Positions 34,925 to 47,139 of a stretch of 64,000 bases of DNA are shown in pieces. The position numbers were made by a program, and so were the translations under genes. The first letter of the stretch is position 1, and every line of letters begins with the position of its first letter. Source of the stretch: Atopsyche davidsoni (Eukaryota > Arthropoda > Insecta > Trichoptera > Hydrobiosidae); NCBI GenBank assembly GCA_022113835.1, contig JAILWY010000023.1:12832001-12896000 (forward strand), written 5' to 3'. Below the pieces are notes generated by a model. That model searched no databases, was not told where the DNA came from, and was given only the letters and a program-made list of their open reading frames with translations.

Positions 34925-35120
34925 CAGAGGTGTCAAACTCAAATTTGCAGAGGGCCATATACTAAATTTAGTATGTGTAGGCGGGCCAGATTCAAATAAA
35001 ATAAGTCTAAAAGCTCTAAAAAACATGATTCTTCTTTCTGTGACACATTGCGATCGCGGGCCGTATTGATACGGCCCGAGGGCCGGATGCGGCCCGCGGG
35101 CCGTATCTTTGACATGACTG
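34925..35120. mobile_element. hAT-type MITE with intact 8-bp target duplication
   Basis: Flanked by CCATACAC on both sides (34917-34924 and 35121-35128). The termini are CAGAGGTGTCAAACTC and, read inward from the right, CAGTCATGTCAAAGAT; both contain the TGTCAAA core seen in Charlie-like hAT elements. The GC-rich right half contains a small palindrome ACGGCCCG/CGGGCCGT. At 196 bp it has no coding capacity. Confidence 0.9.
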
Positions 35121-35307
35121 CCATACACTATCAAAAATATATTAGAATAAATTAAAACTACGAGTACTTCTTTTTTTTTTTTAAGATACATGGCAATATT
35201 TTTAAAAAAATCCGACGTATTAGACTTTGTCGTGAAATATTGGATTACAAAAATATTATCATCTTTTTAAAATAATTTTAAATTTAATAAATACTAAATA
35301 ATCATTA

Positions 35308-35750
35308 ATTTTTATAGAGAGTACTTGGTGGAGTTCCATTTTACTATTTTTAAATAAAATACTTGAGTAATTTTTCCACATATTGGTGACCGGTTTCACC
35401 AACTTTTCACGATGGCATTATCAAACTGAGTTCGATAATGCCAGCTTGAAAGGTTGGCGAACCAATAAAAATTAACATGTGGAAAAATCACTCAGGTATT
35501 TTATTTGAAAATATCTCATATTTTTGAATAAAAATACTTGAGTGATTTTCCACATTTTCGTTTATATTAGTGACCGGTTTCGCCAACCTTTCACGTTGGC
35601 ATTATCAAACAGATATCAATTGCATTGATAATGCTAACGTGAGAGGTTGGCGAAACCGGTCACTAATAAAAACGAAAATGTGGAAAATCACTCAAGTATT
35701 TTATTCAAAAATATTAAAATGGAATTCCACCAAGTACTCACTGTCAAAAA
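35308..35750. mobile_element. Compound fold-back element: two tandem palindromes inside outer inverted repeats
   Basis: Outer arms GAGTACTTGGTGGAGTTCC (left) and, inverted at the right, GAGTACTTGGTGGAATTCC enclose two palindromes at about 35340-35513 and 35515-35715. Each palindrome is built from CACTTGAGTGATTTTCCACA-like tips and a GTGACCGGTTTCGCCAACC core. The second palindrome is nearly perfect. Related single copies are at 14036-14190 and 24250-24615. Confidence 0.85.
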
Positions 35751-36099
35751 TATTGATGTTCTGTAAAATAATTAATAAATACTGTTGTGAGTCTTATATA
35801 TTCTCTTTTTATCAATATAATAATTATTATGAATGTGTATTATTGTTAAAATAAAATGGCTCCCTTGCAAATATGACGCTGGGTGAGTATTCATTTATCA
35901 ATATTCAGAAATAATGTCAGACATCAAAATAACGAACAACTTGAATAAAGTATTATGTTGGCGACGATTCCCTTATTATTTTTTTTTATTTCAATAGCAT
36001 AATAAAAATTCTTCCCCAAACCTACGATAATTTATTGAAAATAAAACATTTAGTAAATCTTTTATTCAGACAGCATTCAGCCGAATTTATTTACCCCTT

Positions 36100-36350
36100 G
36101 CATCTCGGCCGGAATATTAAAGCCGGCCGGAATTACTAATTCATAGACACGTCGGAGATATTGCGTGGGCGGCCATTTTGTGCATGCCCCGCGGGAAACC
36201 CCCGGCGGGCCCGGGCAGAGCTGGCCGGGGGCGGGGCGGCTCCTCGGGGAGCTCGGTGCTCGAAAAGCCGTCCCCGTCTTCAATTGTCTGTCTGTAAACA
36301 ATATGTTTGTTTTCTTTTCATTCTGGCGCTTGCGGCTTTTGGGTGACGAA
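36100..36350. promoter_or_regulatory. CpG-rich island with PHO/YY1-like site
   Basis: The GC-rich core is at 36160-36290. It contains GGCGGCCATTTTGTGC (36168-36183), an excellent GCCATTTT PHO/YY1-like match. No convincing open frame is present. The adjoining 35751-36099 is featureless AT-rich DNA. Confidence 0.3.
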
Positions 36351-36470
36351 ATCTGGCAGATGGCCGAATCGTAAAAAACAAAATAATTCATGCGTTATTA
36401 AGTCTATAGTTTTGACTCTCGGATAACTGAAATTTCATTTCTGAAAAACAACAAATAAAACTTATGTTAC

Positions 36471-36615
36471 TTATTACTAATATGATTAGGCACATTAGTT
36501 CATATAGAAGATGACTTAAATAAACTCTCAGAAAAATATCATCGTGATTTGTGGGGGAGTTTCTTTAAGTCATCTTCTATATATGAACTAATGTGCCTAA
36601 TCATATTAGTAATAA
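36471..36615. repeat. SINE-derived palindrome (imperfect)
   Basis: Outer arms of about 55 bp (TTATTACTAATATGATTAGG and its reverse complement at the right end) flank a one-sided insert CTCTCAGAAAAATATCATCG followed by TGATTTGTG. That insert is the inverted body of the SINE at 14.5 kb. Arms differ at a few positions, including a 2-bp AT insertion. Confidence 0.85.
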
Positions 36616-36930
36616 TATAATAAACCCGTAATTTGATTGACCAATCCGTAAATAGACATTATGTTACTTACGTATTGTCAAGTGTATTTGTATACTTGCA
36701 TGTAAAGAGAGCACATACTTCATTGTATTCATAATAAATATTATATTGTGATTAGTATATAGCAATATAGCAAAACTGTGGGTATGCATAAATTAAAGCA
36801 TCTTAAATTGACTTAAGCATGCTTACATTCTGACGCAGATCGTAGCTCGGAAAAATAGCATATCATAATGACGCCACTGTCTTTCATTGAAATAAATACA
36901 ATAAAACACATTAAAGATGTCATCAAAAAA

Positions 36931-37806
36931 AAAATCTTCTTCTTCTTCATTTCTTCTCCATCTTCATGACATATATTTTTGTTTAGATTTTCGCTGTTAA
37001 AACCTGAAATTTATTGCAAGAAAACAAAACCAGTAACATTTGATTAATACAGGGAAATTCAGCCGAACGACACTCGGATGTGTTCCTTTCTACTGCTTGA
37101 GTATGATTGATTTTTCACATTGTTCTTGATATAATAATACACAGACGCTATTGAACTTTGCAGTGAAAAGAATAATCTTGACTTAGAATTTTAAACTATC
37201 ATATTCTTAGACAAGTAGAGGACAACTAGAATTGTGCTGTTATTGAAAACAAAACGTGCAAAAAATCAATCAATATTTTAAAATAGCTTACCTAACTTAA
37301 CTTAACTAAAAGTTGACTTTAACATAATAGAATTTCTCATACAATAAACGGGTGAGTGCAAGTAACCGAGCTTAACTCCGTTACGCTCATATGCATTCGT
37401 TCTAATGAAAATAATTTCAATTTTACTATCGCATATTAACCACGGGTATATTTTGGTGTAAGGGCGATTTAAATCAAAAGCCGACGTGGTCTGAAATTTA
37501 TTTTACTGTTTTAGTTTCTCTGAAATATGTAACTGCACTTCTGCGCAAAACCACCGAAATAAACGAGCTATATAATCGACGCGGAGGGGCGCCATTTGCA
37601 ATGCACCAAGGCGGCGTCGTGAAAAATCAATCATACTCAAGCAGTAGAAAGGAACACATCTGAGTGTCGTTCGGCTGAATTTCCCTGTATTAATCAAATG
37701 TTACTGGTTTAGTGTTCTTGCAATAAATTTCAGGTTTTAACAGCGAAAATCTAAACAAAAATATATGTCATGAAGACGGAGAAGAAATGAAGAAGAAAAA
37801 AAAAGA
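36931..37806. mobile_element. Element bounded by about 190-bp near-identical inverted repeats
   Basis: 36931-37118 and 37619-37806 are inverted copies with only a few differences. They share CAGGGAAATTCAGCCGAACG and CAGTAGAAAGGAACACAT (in opposite orientation). The roughly 500-bp interior is unique and includes a GC-rich part near 37560-37620 with GCGCCATTTGC. No transposase or target duplication is recognised. It could be a long-TIR transposon or an inverted duplication. Confidence 0.8.
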
Positions 37807-38514
37807 TAAATGCTTACCATTTGATTAATTGATTAGAAATTGTAAATTGTATTAGTGAGGATTATCGGCAGAATTTATGTTAAAGTAAAGTAGAACTATT
37901 TATCAAGATGTTTATATTTATGCATATAACTATTAATTTTTAAACAGTGAAATTTAAAACAACTAACTCGCTGATCATTGACAGCAAATATTAATGGCCT
38001 AATGGTATATAATTAAAAGTTAAACCAGTCTATCTTGTATAGTAATCAGTGAGTAGATCTAAGCTATATATTTATTTGTAATGCCTTTTATTTTATGGTT
38101 TTCTAGGTTGTAAGAACTATAAAATATGACATTAAAAAGCGACTTATCTTAGATGCAAACATCTTAGATCTGCCTGTAAAACGGTTTTCGAGCTGGTATT
38201 CCCAACGAAATCAGCAAAGTATTTATTAAGAATATATTTTAATGAATAATATAAATATACGAAATACATCCGTTTGGCAAAACAACTTTTTTTGATTTCG
38301 GAAATTTTTTGGCCACGTTGTCACATTTTCTGAAATAAAATTACATTATTTTTATTTTCATGTTTTATGTACATGCAACGCTTTAATCGAAAAACGTAAA
38401 CAATCTTCAAAGTGCATTTTTCAACTTAGATATTAAGCGCACGTGACTTATTTTATGTCTAAAACGACTAGCTACTATACTATAGCAACCCCCGAGGTTT
38501 TTTTAATGCGTGAA

Positions 38515-38635
38515 CTACGAAGTTCCGGCCTGGAGCCACGTGGCTGCCAACATCCGGTTTCTGGAGCCACGTGGTTCACTACTGGGTGCTGGCTTCCGGT
38601 CACGTGGCTGACTCTTATCTCGGTACTGTGAAAAG
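38515..38635. promoter_or_regulatory. Cluster of three CACGTG E-boxes in a short degenerate tandem
   Basis: CACGTG occurs at 38537, 38568 and 38601. Each is near a TCCGG string, and the first two are in the context CTGGAGCCACGTGG. The spacing is 31 and 33 bp. A duplicated unit carrying a bHLH site is clear; regulation is inference. Confidence 0.4.
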
Positions 38636-41600
38636 GGGTGGCTTGAAAAATGATTCTAGAACTGACTTAGAAACACTATGACTCATTTTACTCCATACAA
38701 AAAAGTTAGTGATGTAGAAATGTCAATAAACGCGTTCTTCATAGAAAATGTATCGAATTAAATAATTTCAATACGTATCTGATAAGTCTCTCTATGTTTG
38801 TCTGTGTTTTTAAACTTATTATTTACTTTAAATAAATAACTTTTAATAAAAAGTGAATCGTAGATAAAATAACTATATATATTTTTTAATAAAATTAATT
38901 ATATAAAATCCCCTACAATGCATTATTTTCAAATAATTCATACCCTGATGAGTATTATTAATATTTGTAAAATAAGTCAATAATATAATTAATATTTTTA
39001 ATAGGTTACTATTTTACTATTTAATATTTACAAAAATATTAATCGTTCCGATTACAATGATAAATATGTTTTTTTCATCTTATTCGTATTTAGATATGTC
39101 TAGATGTCACGTTTATACTAATTACGCATAATTATATAAGATATGTGTTTGATTAATATAAAAATGTTTTTTATTACACCATTAAGGAGAATTTACTACT
39201 TATTATGAATGCGACTAATGCATTTTACATTATTAACATTCGTATACATTTAGGGTAAAAATGTCTCACGGTAGTAATTTCCTGGCACGCGCCACTCACA
39301 TTATTATTTTTTGTATATACGAGTTTAATTTTCCCTGAATCACTCAAAAAACACAATTTTATTACATACACGCTCTCAGCAACCGTGTTTATAATATCAC
39401 TCAAAACAAACAATAAAAAAACGTACTGGATATTAAAATCCATCGCTGTCATATAAAAGGTGTGTAAGACTCTTAGCGCCCGAGAATAATCAACTTTCCA
39501 AAAATACAATTTTGTCGTGCGTTTGATAACACGTGTTAACCGAGTGGAGTTCGCCGCAGATGGCCAATATCTGTCATAAAGTATAAAATTATCTCCGTTC
39601 TTGCCAGTGCGAGTGCCAACCGCCAATTCATATTAAATTTTACTGCATGTTGGCAGCATGTAAAATTAGCAACTTGCAATTCTTTCTGTTCGCGCGTTGT
39701 GTCGGTGCAACTGCATCTCGGTTATGATTTTGCGAAAGTGATACTTTAATTTATCAAAATACCGCCACGACAGCAAGTCGCGGCTGTTCGTAATAATAAA
39801 TGAATGAAAATAGATTCGAAGCGAGAATAGCGAGGATAATAACGCAAGTATTTTAAGAGTCCAGAATTAACAATAAGCAAACTTCGCAGTGATGATCTCA
39901 TAGGGGTTCACACCTGCTCGGTGGAATCAATGAGGACGTGTTAGTATGTTCATAGCTATGAGCATATGAATACGTAAATATCAACAATACATTACTCGAA
40001 ATATATTAATATAAATAACTGTTTTTAAAGTGCATAAATAACATTGAAGAATCTCATATTTAAAACCACTTTTGAGAAAATATATTGGAGTTAAAGATTG
40101 ACGTCATTTAAATACGCAGAAATACACTGCATCTCATAGAGTACGTAATCTAAAATATTTTTTTACAAAAGTACTATTGTTATTGATTATTATATTTATT
40201 TAAATTATTTGACATATGTCTAAGGAAACGGTACGCCTTTTTACAAGTTCTTCCAACATTGGTTTTAATCCAGTGAGCAATTATACGAATTTTTTATTTT
40301 CAATATGTTTATAAGCTGACATTTTTGTTTAACATCATACGAAATCTAGATGATCTGGTTTTAGACGTTGTGAGTCTAAGTATGGAGCATATACCTAGCT
40401 AGTTGCAATTTTATTAATCCACAGAGATGTTCTTCAAAGAAACTAGCTTTACAAAATGCAATTTTCTTTTGCAACTCAAGTAGATTACTCACAACAACAT
40501 TCTACCCCACGGCTATTCGTTAGTCTCCCCTTCCGAGCGACGCTAATGAAAATTCACTACGATAACGATTCGTTAACTTTAAAAGGTTTCCGCAGTGATT
40601 CTGAGGGGCCATCCCCTATCAGGAGGAAAGCGGAATGCCAAGCCTAGGAACAAGCAATGCCGACTTTTATGACCATCAAATTTATTTCTGTTCGAGTCGT
40701 ATAACATTTGCAAGTAGCGGCGCGAGGATTTGAGATGCAAGAACATAAATATTCAGAATAATTTTGGAAATTTTCTCACAAATTTGAATTTGCTGACGTT
40801 TATTCACGCTAAGCACGAAACAAGCCCAAGAAAGAGTTATTGCTTCCTTTTCAAAATAGCCATCCTTAAACAAATTTTTTTTTAATTTAAGGCGTGACCT
40901 AATAATCTTTAATGTGCGATATATGGAATGAACACAAGTCGAATACCTCAGATTATTTATAGGACAACAAAAAAATATGGTAGAATTATTTTGATAAATA
41001 AAATTTAATTTGAATTTAAGGTTATATATTTCGGCGTTCATTTCGTCGAAAATCCAGAAGTATATGCTCCAGTGAAAATTATTTCTCAAACGTTTGTCTA
41101 ACAATTTGTATACAGAATGAAAACATGGAAGCAAGAAAGTTTAGAGTAATTTATGTTTAGTCTGCCATAGTGTTGTATTAATATAAATTTATTTTTCCAA
41201 TATAATGGTTGCACTAGCACTGAAGCCTTCCAAAGTAAACTTAATGAGGAAATTCCATCCTCGCCTGGGGCTTTTCATTTCGTGCAGGTCGCTATGGAGA
41301 CCGCTCAGCGGTATGCCCCGAGCGCCCTCCCTCCCATGGCAATGCCATAGCAAGTCATATCGCCGCGTTAGTCTTCTCACCCCATGGATATGTATTCATT
41401 ACGAAATTGGAGACGGTGTAGTTTATCTACATTAATAGATACTACACTTTATATATATATGTATATATTTTTTAAATTTTATTTTTGATGTGTAAGTATA
41501 AAAAAACCTAAATCTTTAAATGAGGATTTTACGCTTGGAGGGGCAATCTATGACTATATTACGATTCGACATCGTATCATTATTTTTTTACGAGATATTA

Positions 41601-44600
41601 TAAAAATCAACCCTTCATCTTTGTCATTTTTATTTTATGAAATTTGTGTGGTGAAAATTATGATGCTGTCTAATTTTAATCACTTTATGCTAAAAAACAT
41701 GATAGTTTTTTTACTGTTGCCAACACGAATTTAAGATACAACAACTTAAGATAAAATTCTAAAATTATTATTATTCTATTAATATTTTGTATTCAAAATT
41801 AGTTTGTCATAAAAATTATTAATTTTATGTAAATTAACTGAAGCGTTAAAGAGAGAAAGTCTTTTTCACCTCTGTGCGACCTGAGCACATATAATTTTTT
41901 TTGGCAAGTAAATAGTGTTTCAATTTAATTTCTCATAAAACATGCGATTATTCACTTTTTTATTAAAATACTTTATTGGATGCTAACATAGTAACTTTTC
42001 ATATAATTGAACTGTACCCAGTGTCGCGTCCCCTGGTCATGCTAGATACATCACATCTAGCTGCAAAGTCAGTCCCCTATCGGTTTTCCAAAGCCAGCAA
42101 GGAAAGTCAGTACTACTTCTACACAACGGAGAAATTGAGCCCCGGAGAAAGCATAAGATATAACAAAAGAACTGACTTTGAATGATGAAACGCTTCCGTG
42201 GACAGAAAAGATTGAGTGACTTGCAGTAAAGACAATTTTATTTGATTAGAGATTGTAATACATTAATACCAATTAAATCAATCTCGAAGAATTGTATTTC
42301 AGAATGCAGAATATTTATGATTCGAGGGATTAACATCTTTAGCAACAGTCTTAGAGTGTTGCTACAAGAGCACTAGGGGAAAAAATGGAAAGTTTCTACC
42401 AATACATGTTAATTATATAATATAATTGTATGCAATTTTTACTTTTTATTGCTATAACGTATGCGAACAAACTTCTTATACAACAAATCGTTCACGGTCT
42501 AATTGCCTCCATGAATAGGAAAATATTTTAATTCACTAAATAGTTGGCTTGAAAGATTACAAAAGAAAATGAGAACGAATCAGAACGGAGAATCTTACAT
42601 GCATGTTAACCAGGTACTATAAGAGTAGTAGTTCTATATATTTCATATTTATTTGTTGTGGTACATATTAAAGTGTTTTCGTAAAGCGCATTTCACTTTT
42701 GTTCTTTAATGTTAGACTTAATGAGAAAATCTTGAATGTATAGTTACCTATGTTTACAAATCATATTCTCAAATTTGTACTTAGCTTCGCCCAATAAAAC
42801 TTTTGCGTGCTTGATATAATATATGTACTACAAAAATTGCGCTTTCCCTTAATCATGAAAAAATAAATAATTTCATTACAATGTAGTCATTTGTAACCCA
42901 AGTTTGCAGGTGAAAATTGTACTTTTAAGTTTGCGGTTGAAACTGTGGCTTCATAAAATAGATTTCTGAGGTGTTATAATAATATTTCAGTGTTATGATT
43001 GAACACTTGAAAACAATTGGTTGTTTTTAAATTACCGAGCACATTTTCTTACGTAAAAAATAACATTTAGATGGATAAAAATAATAAATTGTAAAAAAAA
43101 TTTGCATGGTTGTAACAAGTTACAATGAATATAACCTTCAGCTCTATATTACTGAATCAAATAAATATTAAGCTTAACTGTTATAATATGCGTTTAGAAA
43201 TTGGTCAAAATGTGTGACGTTTACTCAGTTTTTGGATGTTATGTTGCGTTTCTTCTCTTAAGTTCTGAAGTTTCAGTTCCTAAACTGGGGTCATTTTAAT
43301 GGATATAAAAATTCATAAGAAATAGTAGCCGTTTATGAGGATTTCTCCATAAATTAAAAAAGCATTGTGGAAAAAATAATTAAAAACAAAATCTCATATA
43401 ATAAATTTAATAATCCTACAAATGAAGTAACCATGAAAAATTGTTTTATCTCCATGTGTATTCTTTGATACATCAGTCTCGCAAGTCTGGCAGATGCTTT
43501 CATTAGAAATGTAATTTGATTTGATTTCAGTCACGCATTTCGAAGACATGGAAGATTGCTTTATGGATTGTAAAGAGGAAACGGTCCCTGAGTATGAATA
43601 TATCATAACTTACTTAAGAGACCTCGCATATATACGTAGGGGAGTCTTTGGTGCACTCAGTATCGAGAAGGGGAATATTTATTGCAAACTCATAGAATAT
43701 TTTTTATCGATCTAGGGAGAGAAATAAAGCTCTTAAGATAGATAGCACTTAGGAATATAAAACAGCCACGAATTATAATGATTCTTGTTTGTTTTCATAT
43801 TTTATTTATTATCAAGGTATGAAACAATAAAATTTTAAAATTAAAGCAGCAATTCGCGTACTATCGGTAATATAAAAAATAAATCGTAATTCGTACATTT
43901 TAAATGTTTAACATTAGCGTGACCTTTAGTCAAGTATTTTTTTTATGAAACTGAGAAATGCTACATGGCCATATTAACAAATAAAAAATATGTTTGATAG
44001 TAAGATTTGTTGCTAAGCTGCAAAATATATAGATATGACTTAAAACATACTAAGGTAGGCTTCGCAGCATCTGGATGTGTCATTGATAATATTTGTGATT
44101 ATTTATTAGTTTTTGGTTGATTTAAGTTTCAAGATAAAGTTACGGTACTCAATATGAAAGCACGCGCAAAAAATAAAGCCATGGCGATAAGAGTGCTATC
44201 TTGAGTTCCACTGAGTTTGTTTGGCGAGAAAAAAGCATTTAGGTTATCTTGTCGCAGACGATAAACGCAGAAGTATCATTTGAATCCCAGTGCGTTGAGA
44301 TTTGGGAGACTGTTTATCTCCCAGTGTGACCATGTGTTTAAATATTTACTTCTTTATGACCCCTCTTCTGGTGATAAAGCGATAAGTGATGCAGAATTAT
44401 ACCCACGTTATGCAAGTTGCTACGAACGCTGTAGGATAGTTCATCTACCTTTTTTGTTGATATTATAACCCTCATCTACCATGATTACAAATATATAGTT
44501 TTTACTATATGTAGTAATAAAAAAAGTATTAAGTGCAGATAATGGGACGAGATGCGCAGTTATATATTTCTTATTATATCGTATATTAGCTAAATAATAA

Positions 44601-45689
44601 TAATAAAAGTATTGCCCAATTTATCGATTTCAAAAATATATTTAATTTAATTTGTTATTATTAAAAGCTAATGACGTTGATACTGATAATTGAGTTTTAA
44701 TAATACATTTTGAGGAAAAAATTAATTTCAAATGGTTTTGATTCACCATATATTACGTTAGGGGTTAACATATGTTAAAATACGGTAACAATTAAGTTAA
44801 GATTATATTAACATTAGATTGTACTAAAAATGGTTTTATTTACACGATTATTTTTATTATTTATCTCTATCCACATTGGGGATTGCTTTGTCTGTTTATC
44901 AATGAGATTTGCAGTTAGAAATGACAATAAGTAACGTGCCTAAGTGGAAAATATACTTCTTTTCTCCGAGATTTGCCCAGGAAGATATCTAAAAGATAAA
45001 TCCCACTTCGATTTCCCCTATAAACTCATACCCCAACATCCCCTCACGATCCGCGTGCTATTTTAACCCTTACGGATATGCACTACAGAGGCGGAAATTC
45101 ATTCCATAAAAAAAACCACCTCCATGCAGATTCTATATTCTAACTCTTATGCACTTTAGCACGTTCCACATGACAAAAGTGCTGTTCAATTCTAAATCAA
45201 TATTATTGAATTAATATTTTTGAGTTTCTATTTTAACTCATGGCGTATTATCAAAAAATACTGCAAACCAAGCAGGAAGGCATTGATAACTGAACTATAA
45301 TTATAAATATAAATTTAATAAAATATTCGGTAATATTTTATTTGAATGTATATATAGGTGATTTATTATTTTTTCAACTACGAATTCTGTATTACTTACA
45401 TTTTTGTGTTTAATTATATAAATTCTTGTTATTTAACATTTTTAAAAAAGCAATTTCTTTACGTTTTTTTTTTTACTAATATACTTAAGTTATGTTTTCA
45501 CTTGTTTTTACTGTATTCAAAATAATAAAATAGATATTGAAATATACCTATAAACTACACTGATCATTATTGTTAATTGATTTCATAATTTTTACTTTAT
45601 ATTTTTAGAATAAGTGTTATTTCTTGATATAAAACAAAATATCGCTATTAAGATATATAGAATAATTAATAAGCGCTACAAAGGAAGGT
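38636..45689. other. Long AT-rich intergenic stretch
   Basis: About 7 kb with no recognised gene. The longest open frames (- strand, 39225-39626, 133 codons, and 40682-41134, 150 codons) show no known domain and may be chance. Small GC-richer patches occur at about 40490-40650 and 41230-41390. A CRE-like TGACGTCA is at 40099-40106. Confidence 0.4.
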
Positions 45690-45910
45690 CTCAGAGCGCT
45701 AAAGTCTGTAAGCCGTAGAGGAAGCCCCGCTGTGGGAGGGCGGCCCCGCCCTGTCCCCGGGGGGCTGACTTATTGATCGCACCAACCACCGTGACAAGCG
45801 AGGGCGGCGCGCCCTTAATGGGCTGCCGCGGGGCGAGAGCGGGTGCAGCCACATAGCAAAACACCGAGCCGCCCCAGCACGCGTATGGTGCCCGAGAGAC
45901 GGATAAAACT
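45690..45910. promoter_or_regulatory. CpG-rich island
   Basis: A block of very high G+C (GGGCGGCCCCGCCC and GGGCTGCCGCGGGGCG) that also contains TTATTGATCGC. No open frame of interest. It lies about 240 bp from the tRNA gene. Confidence 0.3.
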
Positions 45911-46148
45911 TTAATCAGGCCTTATGTTGAAATTTCAACAAAAAAAAATCAATATCGCATTTCAAAGTCTGGATTTTACTAAAAATAAAATTCGAATTTT
46001 TAAAAACATTAAAGCGATCGCCATCAAACTATAAAATAAAATATAAAAATAATGTATTTATTTTTTTATTTGGTTGTGTTTATATCGATATGGTTGTGTA
46101 GCGGTGTTTAAAAAAAAATTATTTATAAAAAAATTGTAAAAATAATTC

Positions 46149-46221
46149 CGATCCTGCCAGGATTCGAACCTGGAATCTTCTGATCCGTAGTCAGACGCGT
46201 TATCCGTTGCGCCACAGGACC
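46149..46221 (-). tRNA. tRNA-Arg (anticodon ACG)
   Basis: Read on the - strand the 73-nt gene starts GGTCCTGTGGCGCAACGG and folds into a full cloverleaf. The acceptor stem GGTCCTG/CAGGATC has one G-T pair. The A box is GGCGCAACGG. The anticodon stem TCTGA/TCAGA encloses loop CTACGGA, giving anticodon ACG. The B box is GGTTCGAATCC and the discriminator is G. There is no intron, CCA is not encoded, and a run of five T follows within 10 bases as a Pol III terminator. After A34-to-inosine editing it would read CGU, CGC and CGA codons. Confidence 0.97.
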
Positions 46222-47139
46222 TGTGACGCATGTTGAATAATTTTGTCTACAAGTGAAAGTATATAGATGTGTATCAACGAGTATACTATGAGAGTATAAC
46301 AAATGTATTTTAGATTTTAGTGAAGAAATTATTATCGCATTGATGTTATCATAATTTAAGTAGCATATATTAATGTAAAATTAACAGAAATATTTACAAA
46401 TGATTTATTTAGAACGTATATCTATATTTTGTTGAATTTAAAAGCAACCCTATTTCATTGGAGAATTGTGTGTGCACGCAGCACGTGCTATGTACAGAGC
46501 TATATGTATTTACATTGGCCGCCATTTGTATTTCCCGAGGGAGTTTCTGAAATGAATAATGTATAGAAATTAGGGAAAACAGAAAACATGGCGTGATCAA
46601 CTTTCATTTCCGAGTAGGCATATTTGCACATAGCCCAATTGCTTTTTGTTTACCTCTCCAGTCAATATTTGCAGCGCAATAACTGTTTTCATAAGAAATT
46701 AAAGATATACATTGAAATTAAAAAAAGTTGTAAGTCAAAGTAGAAAAACTTACGAAAAAATAGTTTCTATTTATTTCATGATTGCTTTGCCGTTTAATAA
46801 TAATACTAAGATATTCTTGTAATCAAAATGACCTTTAAATTGTAACGGACGAACGACGGCTGTCGCTTTATGAAGTAGAACACGGAGTCATTGACTATCG
46901 ATAAAATGATTTACGCTCCATATTTCAAGAATATATTTGATAAATAACAGGTATTATATCATGCAATTAACGTTTCTACCTAATAATTTACAATTATTTA
47001 CAAACGAGTAATGAGACATTGTTTTGAAATCAGTAGACACCTGCATCAATACCGAATGTCACAACAACAAAATGGCTTCTTTGTAATAAATTATTTGATT
47101 TTAATTTCAGCTTTGTGTACGTCTTCCAACAAAATGATA
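46222..47139. other. AT-rich intergenic stretch
   Basis: Contains GGCCGCCATTTGT (46518-46530), another PHO/YY1-like match, in a small GC-rich patch. Otherwise nothing recognised. Confidence 0.35.

Noticed and set aside
39225..39626. 133-codon open frame on the - strand
   Set aside because: No known motif; plausible by chance in this composition. A transcript or orthologue would be needed.
40682..41134. 150-codon open frame on the - strand
   Set aside because: No recognisable domain, lysine/isoleucine-rich as expected from AT-rich DNA, and no promoter or neighbouring exon. Kept only as a note.
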